Shown: positions 56,155 to 63,960, numbered from the stretch's first letter. The stretch: 64,000 nucleotides of DNA from Yeosuana marina (GCF_011762485.1 NZ_JAAKGI010000002.1:62001-126000); one strand, 5' to 3'. The notes: generated by a model not told the origin, from the sequence alone. Translations and numbers: made by a program.

Positions 56155-58206
56155 ATGAAAGACTTTATAAATAAATTGTACAGAAATCATTCCTTGATTT
56201 ATAAGGGATTATTATTTATTTGTACCACCTTTTTAATCGTATATCTATTTCCTAAAACAGGTAAGTTTAAATATAATTTTGAAAGAGGAAAACCATGGCA
56301 ATCTGAAAATTTATATGCACCATTTAATTTTGCAATAAAAAAATCTGAAGATGAGATTGCAAAAGAAAAGAAAACAATTTCAGACCATTCATTTTTATAT
56401 TTTAATGTAGATGCATCAATAGAAAATGAAGTAAAAACGTTATATAAGGACAATTTTAGAGCAGCTTTTCCTGATTCAATCCCCAGCTCAGAACTAAACA
56501 CCTTATTTAAGGCCGGGAATGAGATTATCAAAGAGTTATATTTTTATGGAGTTTTAACTGAAAACTATAATTTTCCAAGTGATAAAACATCTGTTATTCT
56601 TGAAAATAGAGTAGAAAAACATACTACAAAATACTCGAATCTAGTAAATCAAGATCAAGTTACATCTATAATAAACAAAGTTTTAATAGATCAAAATGAA
56701 GCGGAATATAAAAACGAGTTTACTTCATTATTCTTTGATTTAGTTCAGCCCAATCTAGCTTATGATCAATCATTTACAGAAAAGGTTTTAAAAGAAGATT
56801 TAGACAAAATAGCCTATACCCGCGGAAGTATTGAAAAAGGAACTTTGATTATTTCTAAAGGAGAGATCGCTGAAGGAAAAAAATATCAAATTTTGGAATC
56901 TTTGAAATCTGAATTTGAGTCTCAAGTTTGGAGTTCTTCAAACTACAACTGGATTTTATTTGCGTATATTTTATTAGTTTCTTTAGCCCTTTTAATGCTG
57001 CTGTTATTCTTAAGAAAATATAGAATAGAAGTTTTTGAAAACAACACCAAAGTAACTTTTATATTTTTCAATATACTGTTGATGGTATTTATAACCACTT
57101 TGGTGGTTAATTATAACTCAAAGTATATTTATGTAGTTCCTATTTGTATTTTACCTTTGGTGTTTAAAGCTTTTTTTGATGCGCGTTTAGGGATGTTTGC
57201 TCATGTAATAACCGTTCTGTTATTAGGCTCTATCGTGCCTAATAGTTATGAGTATATGTTTCTTCAAATTATTGCAGGCATTGTTACTATTTTAACAGTT
57301 TCAGAGTTATATAAACGAGCAAATTTGTTTATTTCAGTTGGTCAGATAACATTAATATATATCATTGCTTATTTTGCCTTTTTTGTCATCCATGAGGGAA
57401 GTGTAGAAACTATTAAATGGGAAACGTTTATATGGTTTATTTTATGCGGATTAGCTACCTTGTTTGTTCAGCCTTTGATATACATATATGAAAAACTTTT
57501 TGGGTTGGTGTCTGATGTATCACTTCTAGAATTATCTGATACCAATACAAGATTGCTTAAAGAATTATCAAATAAAGCTCCAGGAACATTTCATCACTCT
57601 TTAAACGTGGCAAATCTTGCCGAGTCTTGTGCAAATGAGGTTGGAGCTAATGCCATGCTCATTAGGGTTGGAGCATTATATCATGATATTGGCAAAATGA
57701 AAAACCCGACGTATTTTATTGAAAATCAATCAACAGGAATCAATCCACATGATGAATTATCATCAAAAGAAAGTGCCAGAATTATTATAGATCATGTTAT
57801 TATGGGGATTGAAATAGCCAAAAAATATAATTTACCAGATAGAGTTATTGATTTTATAAGAACACACCATGGAACCAGTATGGTGTACTATTTTTATATT
57901 AAAGAAAAAGAATTTCAACAGGGAGACGTAGATAAGGCTGATTTTTGTTATCCAGGGCCTAAGCCATTTAGTAAAGAAACGGCTATTTTAATGATGTGTG
58001 ATAGTGTTGAGGCCGCCTCAAAAAGTTTAAAGGAACCTACATCAAGCAAAATTGATAAGTTTGTAGAAAACATTATTAATAAACAAATTGAAGAAGAACA
58101 ATTTTTAAATGCTAACATTACTTTTAAAGAAATTCAATCTATAAAAAAAGTGTTAAAGCACAAGCTAGCAAACATTTATCATTTGCGTATAGAATATCCT
58201 GAATAA
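56155..58206 (+). CDS. 7TM-HD (PgpH-like) phosphodiesterase
   Basis: The start at 56155 (M-K-D-F-I-N-K-L-Y) gives 683 residues; the upstream TTG at 56134 overlaps a promoter box. A membrane helix near residue 20 and a periplasmic 7TMR-HDED domain to about 260 precede seven helices. An HD domain follows with F-H-H-S-L-N-V-A-N and L-Y-H-D-I-G-K-M. This family hydrolyses cyclic di-AMP. The metal motifs are complete, so activity is likely. Confidence 0.9.
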   Translation: MKDFINKLYRNHSLIYKGLLFICTTFLIVYLFPKTGKFKYNFERGKPWQSENLYAPFNFAIKKSEDEIAKEKKTISDHSFLYFNVDASIENEVKTLYKDNFRAAFPDSIPSSELNTLFKAGNEIIKELYFYGVLTENYNFPSDKTSVILENRVEKHTTKYSNLVNQDQVTSIINKVLIDQNEAEYKNEFTSLFFDLVQPNLAYDQSFTEKVLKEDLDKIAYTRGSIEKGTLIISKGEIAEGKKYQILESLKSEFESQVWSSSNYNWILFAYILLVSLALLMLLLFLRKYRIEVFENNTKVTFIFFNILLMVFITTLVVNYNSKYIYVVPICILPLVFKAFFDARLGMFAHVITVLLLGSIVPNSYEYMFLQIIAGIVTILTVSELYKRANLFISVGQITLIYIIAYFAFFVIHEGSVETIKWETFIWFILCGLATLFVQPLIYIYEKLFGLVSDVSLLELSDTNTRLLKELSNKAPGTFHHSLNVANLAESCANEVGANAMLIRVGALYHDIGKMKNPTYFIENQSTGINPHDELSSKESARIIIDHVIMGIEIAKKYNLPDRVIDFIRTHHGTSMVYYFYIKEKEFQQGDVDKADFCYPGPKPFSKETAILMMCDSVEAASKSLKEPTSSKIDKFVENIINKQIEEEQFLNANITFKEIQSIKKVLKHKLANIYHLRIEYPE

Positions 58207-58231
58207 ATTTAATAAAAAGTTAAATAAATAG

Positions 58232-58262
58232 TTGCGTTCTTAAACATGATACGTTACATTTG
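58232..58262 (+). promoter_or_regulatory. Promoter of the tRNA pair
   Basis: TTG at 58232-58234, 20 bases, then TACATTTG at 58255-58262. This exact Bacteroidota-type promoter lies 37 bases before tRNA-Ser. Confidence 0.75.
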
Positions 58263-58298
58263 CATCCGCAATTTTATTGCTAACGTTCATTATTAATA

Positions 58299-58382
58299 GG
58301 AGAGGTGCCAGAGTGGTAATGGAGCAGATTGCTAATCTGTCGACGCGTAAGTGTCGCCAGGGTTCGAATCCCTGTCTCTCCG
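58299..58382 (+). tRNA. tRNA-Ser (GCT anticodon)
   Basis: Acceptor GGAGAGG pairs with TCTCTCC. The T arm is CAGGG-TTCGAAT-CCCTG. The anticodon GCT is at 58331-58333, with a long variable arm between 58340 and 58357, as in class II tRNA-Ser. It reads AGC/AGT codons. Confidence 0.95.
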
Positions 58383-58402
58383 CAATTTTTATTGATAACC
58401 TT

Positions 58403-58477
58403 CGGGGTGTAGCGTAGCCCGGTTATCGCGCCGCGTTTGGGACGCGGAGGTCGCAGGTTCGAATCCTGCCACCCCGA
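58403..58477 (+). tRNA. tRNA-Pro (TGG anticodon)
   Basis: Acceptor CGGGGTG pairs with CACCCCG. The anticodon TGG is at 58438-58440 between CCGCG and CGCGG. The T arm contains GGTTCGAATCC. It lies 20 bases after tRNA-Ser on the same transcript. Its 3' end is close to an integrase, so it is the likely attachment site of the island. Confidence 0.95.
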
Positions 58478-58501
58478 CTTTTTAGTATATCAAATAGTAT
58501 A

Positions 58502-58535
58502 AAAAACTTGGTAATCTTATGATTATCAAGTTTTT
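58502..58535 (+). terminator. Terminator after the tRNA pair
   Basis: AAAAACTTGGTAATC faces GATTATCAAGTTTTT (one G-T wobble) around loop TTAT. Confidence 0.85.
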
Positions 58536-58588
58536 ATGTTTTAAAGGGTTACATTTAATTTGAATTGTTTTAAATAAAAATGTGACCT

Positions 58589-58632
58589 ATTCGGTTACCT
58601 CCGAAGAAAACCCATAAAAAAGGTAACCGAAT
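58589..58632 (+). promoter_or_regulatory. Inverted repeat upstream of the integrase (possible att or Int-binding site)
   Basis: ATTCGGTTACC (58589-58599) and GGTAACCGAAT (58622-58632) pair perfectly around a 22-base spacer. The left arm itself contains TTCGG-TTACCT-CCGAA. It is 50 bases before the integrase start and 110 bases after tRNA-Pro. It could be arm-type integrase sites or an operator. Confidence 0.5.
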
Positions 58633-58681
58633 GACCTGATTTGACTTTTGTTTTTAATGTTCAACTTAAAAATGAAAGATT

Positions 58682-59914
58682 ATGACACATTCAAACACCT
58701 TCAGTGTCCTGTTCTGGTTAAAACTGGCAAGTGCCAAGAACAGGAAAGCACCCCTTTATGCCAGAATCACGGTAAACGGAAAACGCTCGGAACTGTCCCT
58801 AAAGCGAAAAGTACTTATTACCGATTGGGACAGCACAAAAAGCAGGCTGAAAGGCACATGCGAATCAAACAAGTTGATCAATTCCTACCTAGAGCAAGTT
58901 CATGTAAAACTGTTCGAGTGTTACCAAAAAATGCAAAGCGGTAACAAGCTAGTGACATCTGGTATTATCAAAGCCCATTATTTAGGGAACACAGAGACCC
59001 GCCATTCACTGTCTGATATCATAGCATACCATAACACCCATATGAAGGATACCCTGCGTTGGGGGACACAAAAGAACTATTATACCACCCATAAGTATAT
59101 CCTTCTCTTTCTAAAGGAAAAACACAAAACAAGGGATATGTTCCTGTCCGAACTGGGTTATAAGTTTATCATAGATTTTGAACGCTTTTTAAGGCATCAG
59201 AACAATATGGGAAATAACACGGTCATGAAACATATTGAGAGATTAAGGAAAATGGTAAGCCTGGCATTTAAAATGGAATGGTTGGACAAAGACCCATTTA
59301 TTAAGTTTGAGGCGAAATATGAAAAAAAGGAGCGGGGTTTCTTGACTTTGGAAGAACTGCAAAGTATAGAAAATAAAGAGTTTAAAATCAGACGATTGCA
59401 GTTGATAAAGGATCTGTTCGTGTTCAGTTGCTATACAGGACTGTCCTATGGCGATGTGATGAACTTAACGAGAGATAATATATGTAAAGGGATAGACGGC
59501 AAGCAATGGATCTATTCCCAAAGGGAAAAGACCAGTGTACCAGTAAAGATACCCCTATTGTCAAAAGCACTGGACATCATTAAAAAGTATGAGACATATC
59601 CAAACACAATAAACAAACAAATCCTGTTTCCAACTATCTCAAACCAAAAGTTGAATTCTTATTTAAAGGAGATAGCCGATGTTTGCGGAATACAAAAGAA
59701 CCTGACGTTCCACATAGCAAGGCACACCTTTGCAACAACCGTTATGTTGTCCAATGGCGTTCCCATTGAGACCGTATCAAAATTATTGGGTCATACCAAG
59801 CTATCAACGACCCAAATCTATGCAAGGGTAGTAGAGACCAAGATAAGCGAGGATATACAAAACCTACAAATGAGATTTGAAACGAAGAAAGAACAAACCC
59901 AAGCCATCAACTAA
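58682..59914 (+). CDS. Tyrosine recombinase/integrase of Bacteroidota mobile elements
   Basis: A 410-residue protein with an arm-DNA-binding N-domain (to about residue 95) and a SAM-like core-binding domain. The catalytic domain has His344 and Arg347 in F-H-I-A-R-H-T-F, His371 in L-L-G-H-T-K and Tyr380 in T-Q-I-Y-A-R. The first catalytic Arg position reads C-Y-T-G-L-S-Y-G-D, with Ser. This Arg loss is known in the CTnDOT integrase (IntDOT) group, so the enzyme may be active. It lies 205 bases after tRNA-Pro, at the left edge of the island. Confidence 0.93.
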   Translation: MTHSNTFSVLFWLKLASAKNRKAPLYARITVNGKRSELSLKRKVLITDWDSTKSRLKGTCESNKLINSYLEQVHVKLFECYQKMQSGNKLVTSGIIKAHYLGNTETRHSLSDIIAYHNTHMKDTLRWGTQKNYYTTHKYILLFLKEKHKTRDMFLSELGYKFIIDFERFLRHQNNMGNNTVMKHIERLRKMVSLAFKMEWLDKDPFIKFEAKYEKKERGFLTLEELQSIENKEFKIRRLQLIKDLFVFSCYTGLSYGDVMNLTRDNICKGIDGKQWIYSQREKTSVPVKIPLLSKALDIIKKYETYPNTINKQILFPTISNQKLNSYLKEIADVCGIQKNLTFHIARHTFATTVMLSNGVPIETVSKLLGHTKLSTTQIYARVVETKISEDIQNLQMRFETKKEQTQAIN

Positions 59915-59940
59915 ACAATAATTTTTAAGGCTTGAAAAGG

Positions 59941-59993
59941 ATTTCCTTTCAATACACTCTGCATAAGGCAACGGGAGTGTATTGAAAGGAAAT
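59941..59993. repeat. Long perfect hairpin after the integrase
   Basis: ATTTCCTTTCAATACACTC (59941-59959) pairs with GAGTGTATTGAAAGGAAAT (59975-59993) with no mismatch: a 19-bp stem with a 15-base loop. T-rich sequence follows on the plus strand, so it can end the integrase transcript. It is unusually long for a terminator. It also faces the end of the DUF4276 gene. Confidence 0.7.
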
Positions 59994-60077
59994 TTTATTT
60001 TTTCTATAATAAAGGGTAGCAGACCAAACTCAAAATTAGTATAAAATGACTTTTTTTTAACTCAGTTCTTTACAGTA

Positions 60078-60722
60078 TTATTCACTTAATTTAGCCGTAA
60101 TTTTATTTAACCATTCTGAAAATCTAGGACATTTTTCTATAATGTTTTCAATTCCAATCATTTCAAATATTAATTCCCCATCACCAGTTTTATCATAATT
60201 AAAAATTCTTTTTAATCGTTTTGATGGAGCAGTGTCAGGATGATTATTTATATCTTCAGGATTACTGTATTCATCTAATATAGAATCAATCTGTAGTAAT
60301 TTTTCATCTTCATCTATTACAAGTTCGAAACCATTTCTATTTGAAAACATTAAAGCTTCAAGTTCATGTCTTTGTATGTAGGGAATAAAATCGCTATTGT
60401 TTTGAAAATCTTTAAGTATTGCACTTTCTATTTGGTTGATTTTTAGTGAGTTTTCGGTATGACCAGGAAAATCATTTGGAAGGCAGAAGAAATCAATCAA
60501 TGTAGTTATTATAACATTACCTTGAGCAAATGTTCTTGTAACTTCATTTTTAAATTTTTCATATCCTACAACGCCTCCTTTTTTATGCTGTTTTCTATTA
60601 GTTATGATTGTTTGAGCATGCATTGAATTTCGAAAACCTAAACCAACCAAATATGGTACTATTAGATTTTGTACCAATATTATTTCTGTGTCTCCTTCAA
60701 CTATAAATACAAGTCGTTTCAT
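60078..60722 (-). CDS. DUF4276 (TOPRIM-like) protein
   Basis: A 214-residue protein with the N-terminal signature I-V-E-G-D-T-E (Glu9, Asp11, Glu13) and T-L-I-D-F-F-C near residue 77. Q-R-H-E-L-E-A-L-M-F-S is characteristic of DUF4276. The acidic residues fit a TOPRIM-type metal site, so a nuclease role is likely. It starts in a TAATG overlap with the ATPase stop (shared base 60722), so the two are translationally coupled. The pair is probably an anti-phage system. Confidence 0.85.
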   Translation of the reverse strand: MKRLVFIVEGDTEIILVQNLIVPYLVGLGFRNSMHAQTIITNRKQHKKGGVVGYEKFKNEVTRTFAQGNVIITTLIDFFCLPNDFPGHTENSLKINQIESAILKDFQNNSDFIPYIQRHELEALMFSNRNGFELVIDEDEKLLQIDSILDEYSNPEDINNHPDTAPSKRLKRIFNYDKTGDGELIFEMIGIENIIEKCPRFSEWLNKITAKLSE

Positions 60723-61804
60723 TAGATATTATAAGGTTGCGCTCCAAATTTGTTCTGACCCCATAAATCTCCTAATGTAAAATCTTCAAGCCATGTATTT
60801 AAGTCTTCACTTTTTAATCTTTTAAATACAGAAGTATTATTTTCTCTATCAGTAACAATAATATCTTCTGGTTGAAAATTATCTATTAAATTAATTGACT
60901 GAGTTGATATAATTATTTGTGTTTTTTCAGAAGCTTTTCTGATTAATGCGGCTAATTTATTAATAGCTACAGGATGAAGCCCTAATTCAGGTTCATCTAT
61001 AATTATTGTAGTAGGAGGATTAGGTTGCATTAAAAGTACAGCTAAACAAATAAAACGTAGCGTACCATCTGAAAGATGGTAGGAATTGAAATATGTTTCA
61101 GGATATCCTTTTTCTCTCCATTCAAGTTGGATTTTTTGATCGTTTAGACGGTTAGGCTCAAGAACGAAATAATCAAAAAAAGGTGCTATTGATTTTACAG
61201 TTAATTCTATGCGCTTAAAATATTTAGGTTCTTTCTCTTTTAGATAATATAAGAATGCAGCTAAATTTGAACCATTTCTTTTTAAACGATTATTATCATG
61301 AAGATCTGAAAAGCCTTTCATTGGAGATGTGTCACTTGTGTCATGAAAATGATAAACATCAAATTCTTCCAATCTGTTATTTACATAGTATGCTTGACGA
61401 GAATTAATATGTTGAAAATTTGATTCTAAAACATTTGTTTCATATTCAATTTCCCTCCAATTCCCCCATTTATATGCAGTTTTGACAGATTTAATAAACA
61501 AATTTTCTTGACCAGCTTCTAATTTAATCATGAATTTATTTTCATTATCATTATTTTTAAAAAAGATGTTGATAACAATCGATTCTGTTTCACGTCTACC
61601 AAAATGTAATAAGCTGTCAGGTCCTCCTTTTTTTTGAACATAGTTCTGGAAATTCCCAAGATGTATATTACGAATTAAAGAAAACAACGAAATAAAATTA
61701 CTTTTTCCTACACCATTACCTCCAAGTAAAATATTTATTGGGCTTAAGTCAAGACTTAAAGACTTTATACTCTTATAACCTTCTATTTCAATTTTATTTA
61801 TCAT
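60722..61804 (-). CDS. AAA family ATPase (AAA_15/21-like), partner of DUF4276
   Basis: A 360-residue ABC/SMC-type ATPase. Walker A G-G-N-G-V-G-K-S at 28-35 and Walker B I-I-I-D-E-P-E-L-G-L-H at 267-277. Near 245 comes a signature-like Y-H-L-S-D-G-T-L-R. I-S-T-Q-S-I-N follows (the H-loop position has Gln-Ser). OLD-family and PARIS-type defence ATPases share this organisation with a separate TOPRIM nuclease. The exact system cannot be named. The gene ends in a one-base overlap with the DUF4276 start. Confidence 0.9.
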   Translation of the reverse strand: MINKIEIEGYKSIKSLSLDLSPINILLGGNGVGKSNFISLFSLIRNIHLGNFQNYVQKKGGPDSLLHFGRRETESIVINIFFKNNDNENKFMIKLEAGQENLFIKSVKTAYKWGNWREIEYETNVLESNFQHINSRQAYYVNNRLEEFDVYHFHDTSDTSPMKGFSDLHDNNRLKRNGSNLAAFLYYLKEKEPKYFKRIELTVKSIAPFFDYFVLEPNRLNDQKIQLEWREKGYPETYFNSYHLSDGTLRFICLAVLLMQPNPPTTIIIDEPELGLHPVAINKLAALIRKASEKTQIIISTQSINLIDNFQPEDIIVTDRENNTSVFKRLKSEDLNTWLEDFTLGDLWGQNKFGAQPYNI

Positions 61805-61824
61805 TAATTAAATATCCGCAATTA

Positions 61825-61941
61825 TTATTTTAAATAACAAAGTAAATCAATTTTTTTTAAGTCAATAATAATGTTCTCTATATTTAGCTTTTCAGCATTA
61901 TTTTTATTAAACCTTGTTTTGAATATATTAAATATCTCCAT
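61825..61941 (-). CDS. Possible small leader gene of the ATPase operon, 38 aa
   Basis: ATG at 61941 to stop at 61825 on the minus strand. The predicted peptide opens M-E-I-F-N-I-F-K-T-R and ends D-L-L-C-Y-L-K. It lies 20 bases before the ATPase start and just after the repeat unit at 61950. No similarity was recognised. AT-rich sequence gives short ORFs by chance, so this is uncertain. Confidence 0.3.
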   Translation of the reverse strand: MEIFNIFKTRFNKNNAEKLNIENIIIDLKKIDLLCYLK

Positions 61942-61949
61942 ATCTTAAA

Positions 61950-62110
61950 TGTGTACCAACCTGATTGTATAGTGCGATTTTGAATGTGAGGATTTTGCTT
62001 CGCTAGTTTGCTGCGCTCGTGTCCGAAGGAAAATCAAAAGCCAGCAAAACTTTACTAGCCCTTAATTAAACACTAAACTAAGCAATGTTTTTAAGGTATT
62101 GTCCGCAGTT
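61950..62110. repeat. Inter-gene cassette repeat, unit A
   Basis: Within the 315-base gap, this block has AGTGCGATTTTGAATGTGAG, then GATTTT (61991-61996) facing AAAATC (62030-62035), with CTTCG/CGAAG extending the stem. A tail with AGCAA and AAGCAATGTTTTT follows. The inner loop is longer than in units B and C. It starts with ACCAAC and ends near GTCCGCAGTTTTT. Confidence 0.65.
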
Positions 62111-62119
62111 TTTTAATAT

Positions 62120-62872
62120 TCAGTTATATATGTTTTCAATTCGATTTATTGTCTTTTCTATTGTTTTCATTATTTCTTCTTTTTCAAAATCGAAACTTAA
62201 ATCTCCTTTTAAATATCTTGCTTTATTTCGTAATTCCGAAAGTTTGTTAAGAACTATTCTTTTGTCTTTTTCGAATTCGTCTGATATATTTTTTGCTCGT
62301 TTATTGTATTCGGATTTGATTCTGTTATGATTGGCTTTTTTGTCCAAACCAGACATTGGTTCTAATAATAATTCAGATTTCGCCAAAATTTCCATTGAAC
62401 TAAACGCATTGTCTATAAAAGCATTCAACAAGTTTTCTTTTGAAGCATATTCAGCAGTTATATAAAATTCTTTTGCTGAATCAAGATGATTTTTTATTAT
62501 AGCTTTATTTCTATGAAAATCAAATGAGCAATGTAATAGCTTGTCATTCAAAAAAATGAACGTTGCGTGTCCACAATTTTCAAATTCTTTTTCGTTTAGA
62601 GTAATTTTGTCAATAATCTCTCTTTTTTTTCCGTTTTCGATTTCAACGTCTTTTAGTTTTGCGTTTGCAGAAACTTCATCGTTCAATCTTACGAGTGGCT
62701 GAGTTCCATTTGGAAAGAAAATTACTTGACCAGCAAGTAATTTAAAATCTGAGTCAATTGTTTTCTCCCTCTTTCTTTTTTCAATTTCTGGTGTGAAAAA
62801 TAATCCCATAAAGTTCTTTACTAAATTATCTGAAAACTCTCTCGAATTACTTGTCATTATTGGTTTGGTCAA
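62120..62872 (-). CDS. Hypothetical cassette protein, 250 aa
   Basis: No named family recognised. The first half is a beta-rich domain. From about residue 150 comes a helical part: N-A-F-I-D-N-A-F-S-S-M-E-I-L-A-K-S-E-L and later L-R-N-K-A-R-Y-L-K-G-D-L. The helix pattern resembles a HEPN-like bundle, but the R-x4-6-H ribonuclease motif is absent. It lies between repeat units A and B as a single-gene cassette on the same strand as its neighbours. Confidence 0.65.
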   Translation of the reverse strand: MTKPIMTSNSREFSDNLVKNFMGLFFTPEIEKRKREKTIDSDFKLLAGQVIFFPNGTQPLVRLNDEVSANAKLKDVEIENGKKREIIDKITLNEKEFENCGHATFIFLNDKLLHCSFDFHRNKAIIKNHLDSAKEFYITAEYASKENLLNAFIDNAFSSMEILAKSELLLEPMSGLDKKANHNRIKSEYNKRAKNISDEFEKDKRIVLNKLSELRNKARYLKGDLSFDFEKEEIMKTIEKTINRIENIYN

Positions 62873-62875
62873 ATT

Positions 62876-63025
62876 ACGTACAATGTATTTGTATATCTAG
62901 GAAAGTGCGGGTTTGCGTGTGAGTATTTTCCGCAGTAAAATCATACGTAGCAAACGTGAAACACCCTTTATTTCAGCTTAAAATAAGCAATTTTTCATAT
63001 ACTTCTTTGTTGGCAACCGTTTTTA
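62876..63025. repeat. Inter-gene cassette repeat, unit B
   Basis: AAGTGCGGGTTTGCGTGTGAG, ATTTT (62925-62929) facing AAAAT (62937-62941) around CCGCAGT, TAGCAAA, GCTTAAAATAAGC with AAGCAATTTTT, and GTTGGCAACCG at the right end. It aligns with units A and C block by block. Confidence 0.7.
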
Positions 63026-63066
63026 TTGTCAGATTACTAATTTTTAAACTCAAAATATGATAAAAT

Positions 63067-63597
63067 TCAGTCATTTTTTAATTCGTCAAAATTTTTGGTT
63101 TGTGATGTGTCATTTAACTGCTCTAATGTGGGTTTCGATGTCCATTTTACAATGGAATCAAATTTTGAATTTAGAGTATCAATATCATTCTTTAATTTCC
63201 GAAAATCAGAAATTGGAACAGTTGGTTGAAAAACTTTATAAATTCCAAGTAAACCAAAAAGAATGAAAAAAGTTAAATATATTTTTTGGTACGTGTTCAA
63301 AGGTGTTTTTTTTGCAGACTTTTCGTATTTCAAATGTCCACCGAGTTCTTTTGCTTTAATTCCTTTGTCCGTAAGTCGAAATTCAGCGTGTGATATTTTT
63401 ATGAAATAGCCATACGTAATTCCTAAATCTGCAACTTTTCGAGATTCGTCAAGCATTAAATGTTTATCATCTTCGGTTGCGTTGTCAAAATCAAAGTCAC
63501 TACATTCTTTTTGCAATACAGTCCAAACGATGAAATTACTTATGTCTGTAATTTTAGTTAGAACGATGTCTAAATATTCAATAGTAGTTTTATTCAT
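63067..63597 (-). CDS. Hypothetical wHTH-like membrane protein, 176 aa
   Basis: Residues 1-90 end in A-E-F-R-L-T-D-K-G-I-K-A, a winged-helix wing pattern as in short DNA-binding domains (TDKG motif). One membrane helix follows (about 104-122), then a helical tail. A DNA-binding-like domain anchored in the membrane is typical of small mobile-element or defence accessory proteins, but no family can be named. It lies between repeat units B and C. Confidence 0.65.
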   Translation of the reverse strand: MNKTTIEYLDIVLTKITDISNFIVWTVLQKECSDFDFDNATEDDKHLMLDESRKVADLGITYGYFIKISHAEFRLTDKGIKAKELGGHLKYEKSAKKTPLNTYQKIYLTFFILFGLLGIYKVFQPTVPISDFRKLKNDIDTLNSKFDSIVKWTSKPTLEQLNDTSQTKNFDELKND

Positions 63598-63608
63598 CGG
63601 CTTTTCTT

Positions 63609-63755
63609 AAACGGTTACCAACGTTTATCTTTACTTTATGCGTATAAGGAAAGTTGCGTGTTTGTGTGCGAGGATTTTCCGAAGGAAAATCAGAAACTAG
63701 CAAAGGAGCAACTAACTTTGGTTTAGCTAAAAATAGCAATTTTTTATGCAAATCA
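63609..63755. repeat. Inter-gene cassette repeat, unit C
   Basis: CGGTTACCAACGTTT at the left end. GTGTGCGAG is followed by GATTTTCC (63673-63680) and GGAAAATC (63684-63691) around loop GAA, a perfect 8-bp stem. TAGCAAA, AGCTAAAAATAGC and AGCAATTTTTTATG follow. Clearest copy of the three. Confidence 0.75.
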
Positions 63756-63765
63756 TTTCATTTTT

Positions 63766-63960
63766 CTATTTGAAGATTTTTTTTAAATTATCATCCTTAA
63801 ATAGCAATTCAGAAAGTATTTGGTTTGACTTTTCATATTTTTCGTCAAATTGTAATTCATTAGTATATTTTTGAATTTCTGTATTAATAATATTTGCTAA
63901 CTCCGCAATCTTGTCATCTTCTAAATCAGCGTTTTCCAATATTTCGAATAAATTATCCAC
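63766..63960 (-). CDS. Hypothetical protein, 64 aa
   Basis: A short acidic/lysine-rich helical protein opening M-D-N-L-F-E-I-L-E-N-A-D-L. No family recognised. It follows unit C as the next cassette gene and is complete within the window, with a stop 11 bases from the repeat. The remaining 40 bases to the right edge hold no identifiable feature. Confidence 0.5.
   Translation of the reverse strand: MDNLFEILENADLEDDKIAELANIINTEIQKYTNELQFDEKYEKSNQILSELLFKDDNLKKIFK

Noticed and set aside
58648..58944. A 98-codon plus-strand ORF in a different frame overlapping the integrase start
   Set aside because: It lies over the integrase N-terminus, has no recognisable domain, and the integrase frame has all catalytic motifs.
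61950..63755. Classical integron attC sites
   Set aside because: The repeats lack clear RYYYAAC and GTTRRRY core pairs and no IntI-type integrase is present, so only a looser cassette-like array is proposed.
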